A stretch of 64,000 bases of DNA from the NCBI RefSeq assembly GCF_001547935.1, contig NZ_AP014635.1:1736001-1800000 (forward strand). Direction: 5' to 3'. The position numbers and the translations under genes were made by a program. This DNA is from Vibrio tritonius. GTDB taxonomy: Bacteria > Pseudomonadota > Gammaproteobacteria > Enterobacterales > Vibrionaceae. Below the pieces are notes generated by a model. The model did not search any database, had not been told where the DNA came from, and was given only the letters and a program-made list of their open reading frames with translations. Below, piece by piece: positions 63,401-64,000 of the stretch; within the stretch, counting starts at the first letter, position 1; each line of letters opens with the position of its first letter.

Positions 63401-64000
63401 TTCATCACGCCTTTGGGTTTACCGGTCGAGCCTGAGGTGTAAATGATGTACGCCAAGTGACGCGATGTAAGTCCCAGCGCGTTAGGGTCGAGGTTCTGCT
63501 GTGACTCATTTGCCCACGGTAATTCACCCGCAAAATTAACCACTTGTACCGATGCTGGAATCGAACCTAGGCGGCTACGCAGTTCATTGGTGGTAATCAG
63601 CACCACCGGTTGGCTATCTTGCACCATGTATTCCAAGCGATCTTCTGGATAACCGGGATCCATCGGTACATACGCGCCACCGGCTTTTAAAATTGCGACT
63701 AACGCCACCACCAATTCGCTGCTGCGCTCAAGTGAAACCGCCACGCGGCTATCGGGACGAACGCCCAGCTTCACCAGCCAGTGAGCCAGTTGGTTAGCGT
63801 GCGCGTTTAGCTCAGCAAAGGTTAACTCGGTTGGCAGTGTAAAACCTTGCTCGCTCTGTACCGCCACTTGGTGCGGCAGACGAGCAACGGTCTCTTCAAT
63901 GCGCCGCTGAATGCAAGTTTCGGTTGGGTAGGCTTTGTCGGTTTGGTTAAACCCTTCTAGCACCCACTCACGTTCTGTCTGCGCCAGCACTTGAATTGAT
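60469..64000 (-). CDS. Ser-activating NRPS, A(Ser)-T-TE-TE (N-terminus outside window)
   Basis: Open to the right edge; 1176 residues visible. The first residues are the C-A linker (LAQTEREWVLEGFNQTDKAYP), so a condensation domain should lie beyond the window. The A domain has YTSGSTGKPKGVMNEH, FDVSVWEFF, LHFVPPML, FCSGEAL and LYGPTEAAVD, giving code DVWHFSLVDK, identical to the EntF serine code. T has FFELGGHSLLA at about residue 575 of the visible part. Two TE domains follow, both with nucleophile motifs: GWSFGG (about 710) and GHSFGGW (about 1005), each with a plausible C-terminal His (GEHQLL and ANHVRLL). It is the first NRPS of the visible transcript. Confidence 0.9.
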   Translation of the reverse strand, partial: SIQVLAQTEREWVLEGFNQTDKAYPTETCIQRRIEETVARLPHQVAVQSEQGFTLPTELTFAELNAHANQLAHWLVKLGVRPDSRVAVSLERSSELVVALVAILKAGGAYVPMDPGYPEDRLEYMVQDSQPVVLITTNELRSRLGSIPASVQVVNFAGELPWANESQQNLDPNALGLTSRHLAYIIYTSGSTGKPKGVMNEHRGVVNRLSWMVDDYGFNRDDVILQKTPFSFDVSVWEFFAPLWVGATLVMAKPEGHKDPSYLRELIERRHVSILHFVPPMLQMFLEGTEQSRCPSLRLMFCSGEALPAETIRRTYQTLPHVELHNLYGPTEAAVDVTQWHCPRDLVGDRVSIGSSVANTRMYVLDSQGQPAPLGVAGEIFIGGVQVARGYLNRDDLTAERFVRDPFVTDPNATMYKTGDVGRWLADGTIEYQGRNDDQVKIRGFRVELGEISSALKGCADVLEAVVIARGTSANKQLVGYFTAEQVLSIEAIKAQMGERLPEYMVPAALMQIETIPLTPNGKMDRKALPEPAEEAFVRQQFVAAQTEMELMLALVWQELLGIAQVGRFDNFFELGGHSLLAVKLVNQLQQRGLNLDLATLFSTPVMSELAQRLAHQEQASQNPAGSDRLTIAFRDTGNETPLFIVPEASGETLYGPLLTAHIDEQIPVYGLVAPDRRKPSLKTVQKVAEHYVRAIRQAQPHGPYRLVGWSFGGTMAYEIAAQLIGQDEQIEFLGIIDRWAIAPQFERDHHQGMRFADIEQEIAFMSREIVEYQVVNGTYSGVCDEDIRVLLTESERWQDHFCLAQKMGILPADWNAEYYYNWLIHRRDLLHADYQAPSLPVVLDLFVAQQRPVEEQGLHDPYLAWDQVLPSDAIRVMPLAGEHQLLISEPYVATTGAAISQAIQARANHKDAQSNHTYDPVVKLQLGKGDCAQVFCIPGAGDNVFSFMDLAQQLGDDVSIYGLQPRGLWGKEAPHASVEAAARFYCHALQKHLSDQPLHIVGHSFGGWVALELVNQLEAMGIAVASLTIADSRVPNPKQQEYTDVAAMMKLVSLFEMQGVELHLSAEILESLSFRERLRRVHQSLIAQRVMPTTSRIEHLEGIFRVFATNIRTSYWPERQPQAPIGLLLSQEATEGQHQGWFTWHPTIQIEQSLANHVRLLKAPYVQQLAQLIAL

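Noticed and set aside
45103..64000. Catechol siderophore locus as the default reading of the NRPS genes
   Set aside because: The EntF-like serine module is suggestive, but no Fur box, aryl-activating gene, esterase or receptor lies in the window, and three Leu modules fit a lipopeptide or cyclic peptide at least as well. Left open.
1..64000. CRISPR arrays, tRNA or rRNA genes, prophage or integron sites
   Set aside because: No regularly spaced repeats, tRNA-like clover leaves, rRNA segments, integrase genes or attC-like repeats were seen.

Overview
The window looks like a chromosomal segment of a Vibrio or close Vibrionaceae relative. Pointers are the tandem glycine riboswitch upstream of an alanine/glycine symporter (the arrangement known from V. 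cholerae), a Vibrio-type 172-residue Hcp with an auxiliary hcp-vgrG-effector-immunity module, an AroH/YajQ pair, and housekeeping genes such as HrpA, AzoR and an M32 carboxypeptidase. Most of the window has moderate GC, but about 6.3-17.2 kb is strikingly AT-rich.

Layout. 1-6.1 kb: 3' part of aroH, yajQ, a small two-gene membrane operon, the glycine riboswitch with its symporter, a YehS-like protein and a LysE-type exporter. 6.3-22.5 kb, all on the minus strand: an auxiliary type VI secretion module. It reads hcp (behind a good sigma-54 promoter), vgrG, a large two-domain cell-wall-degrading effector and a secreted cognate immunity candidate. Downstream lies an AT-rich array of mostly secreted or membrane-anchored orphan genes. 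The array holds a frameshifted paralogue of the immunity gene, two related TPR-tailed proteins, a membrane gene broken by two homopolymer frameshifts, an 80-bp scar of the vgrG 5' end, and several decayed H-repeat (ISAs1-family) elements. It reads as a fossil record of successive effector/immunity replacement.

22.8-44.7 kb: mostly core genes (M32 carboxypeptidase, outer-membrane barrel, HrpA, AzoR, PhoD-like phosphatase, TerB-like protein, DEDDh exonuclease, a DUF2760-Hsp70-Hsp70 set), two GGDEF proteins (one translationally coupled to a periplasmic binding protein), and a small gene with two LexA boxes bracketing its promoter.

45.1-64.0 kb, minus strand: a nonribosomal peptide synthetase locus running off the right edge. 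In transcription order it is a Ser-activating NRPS (partial), a PvdE/SyrD-like cyclic-peptide ABC exporter, a Leu-activating NRPS and a Leu-Leu NRPS. Each of the three synthetases ends in two thioesterase-like domains in tandem. In the second synthetase the first TE has lost its nucleophile motif and in the third the second TE has lost it, while the first synthetase keeps both. The tandem-TE pattern and the T6SS immunity array with its two-warhead effector are the most interesting parts of the window. All functional statements are from reading the sequence; no database search was run.
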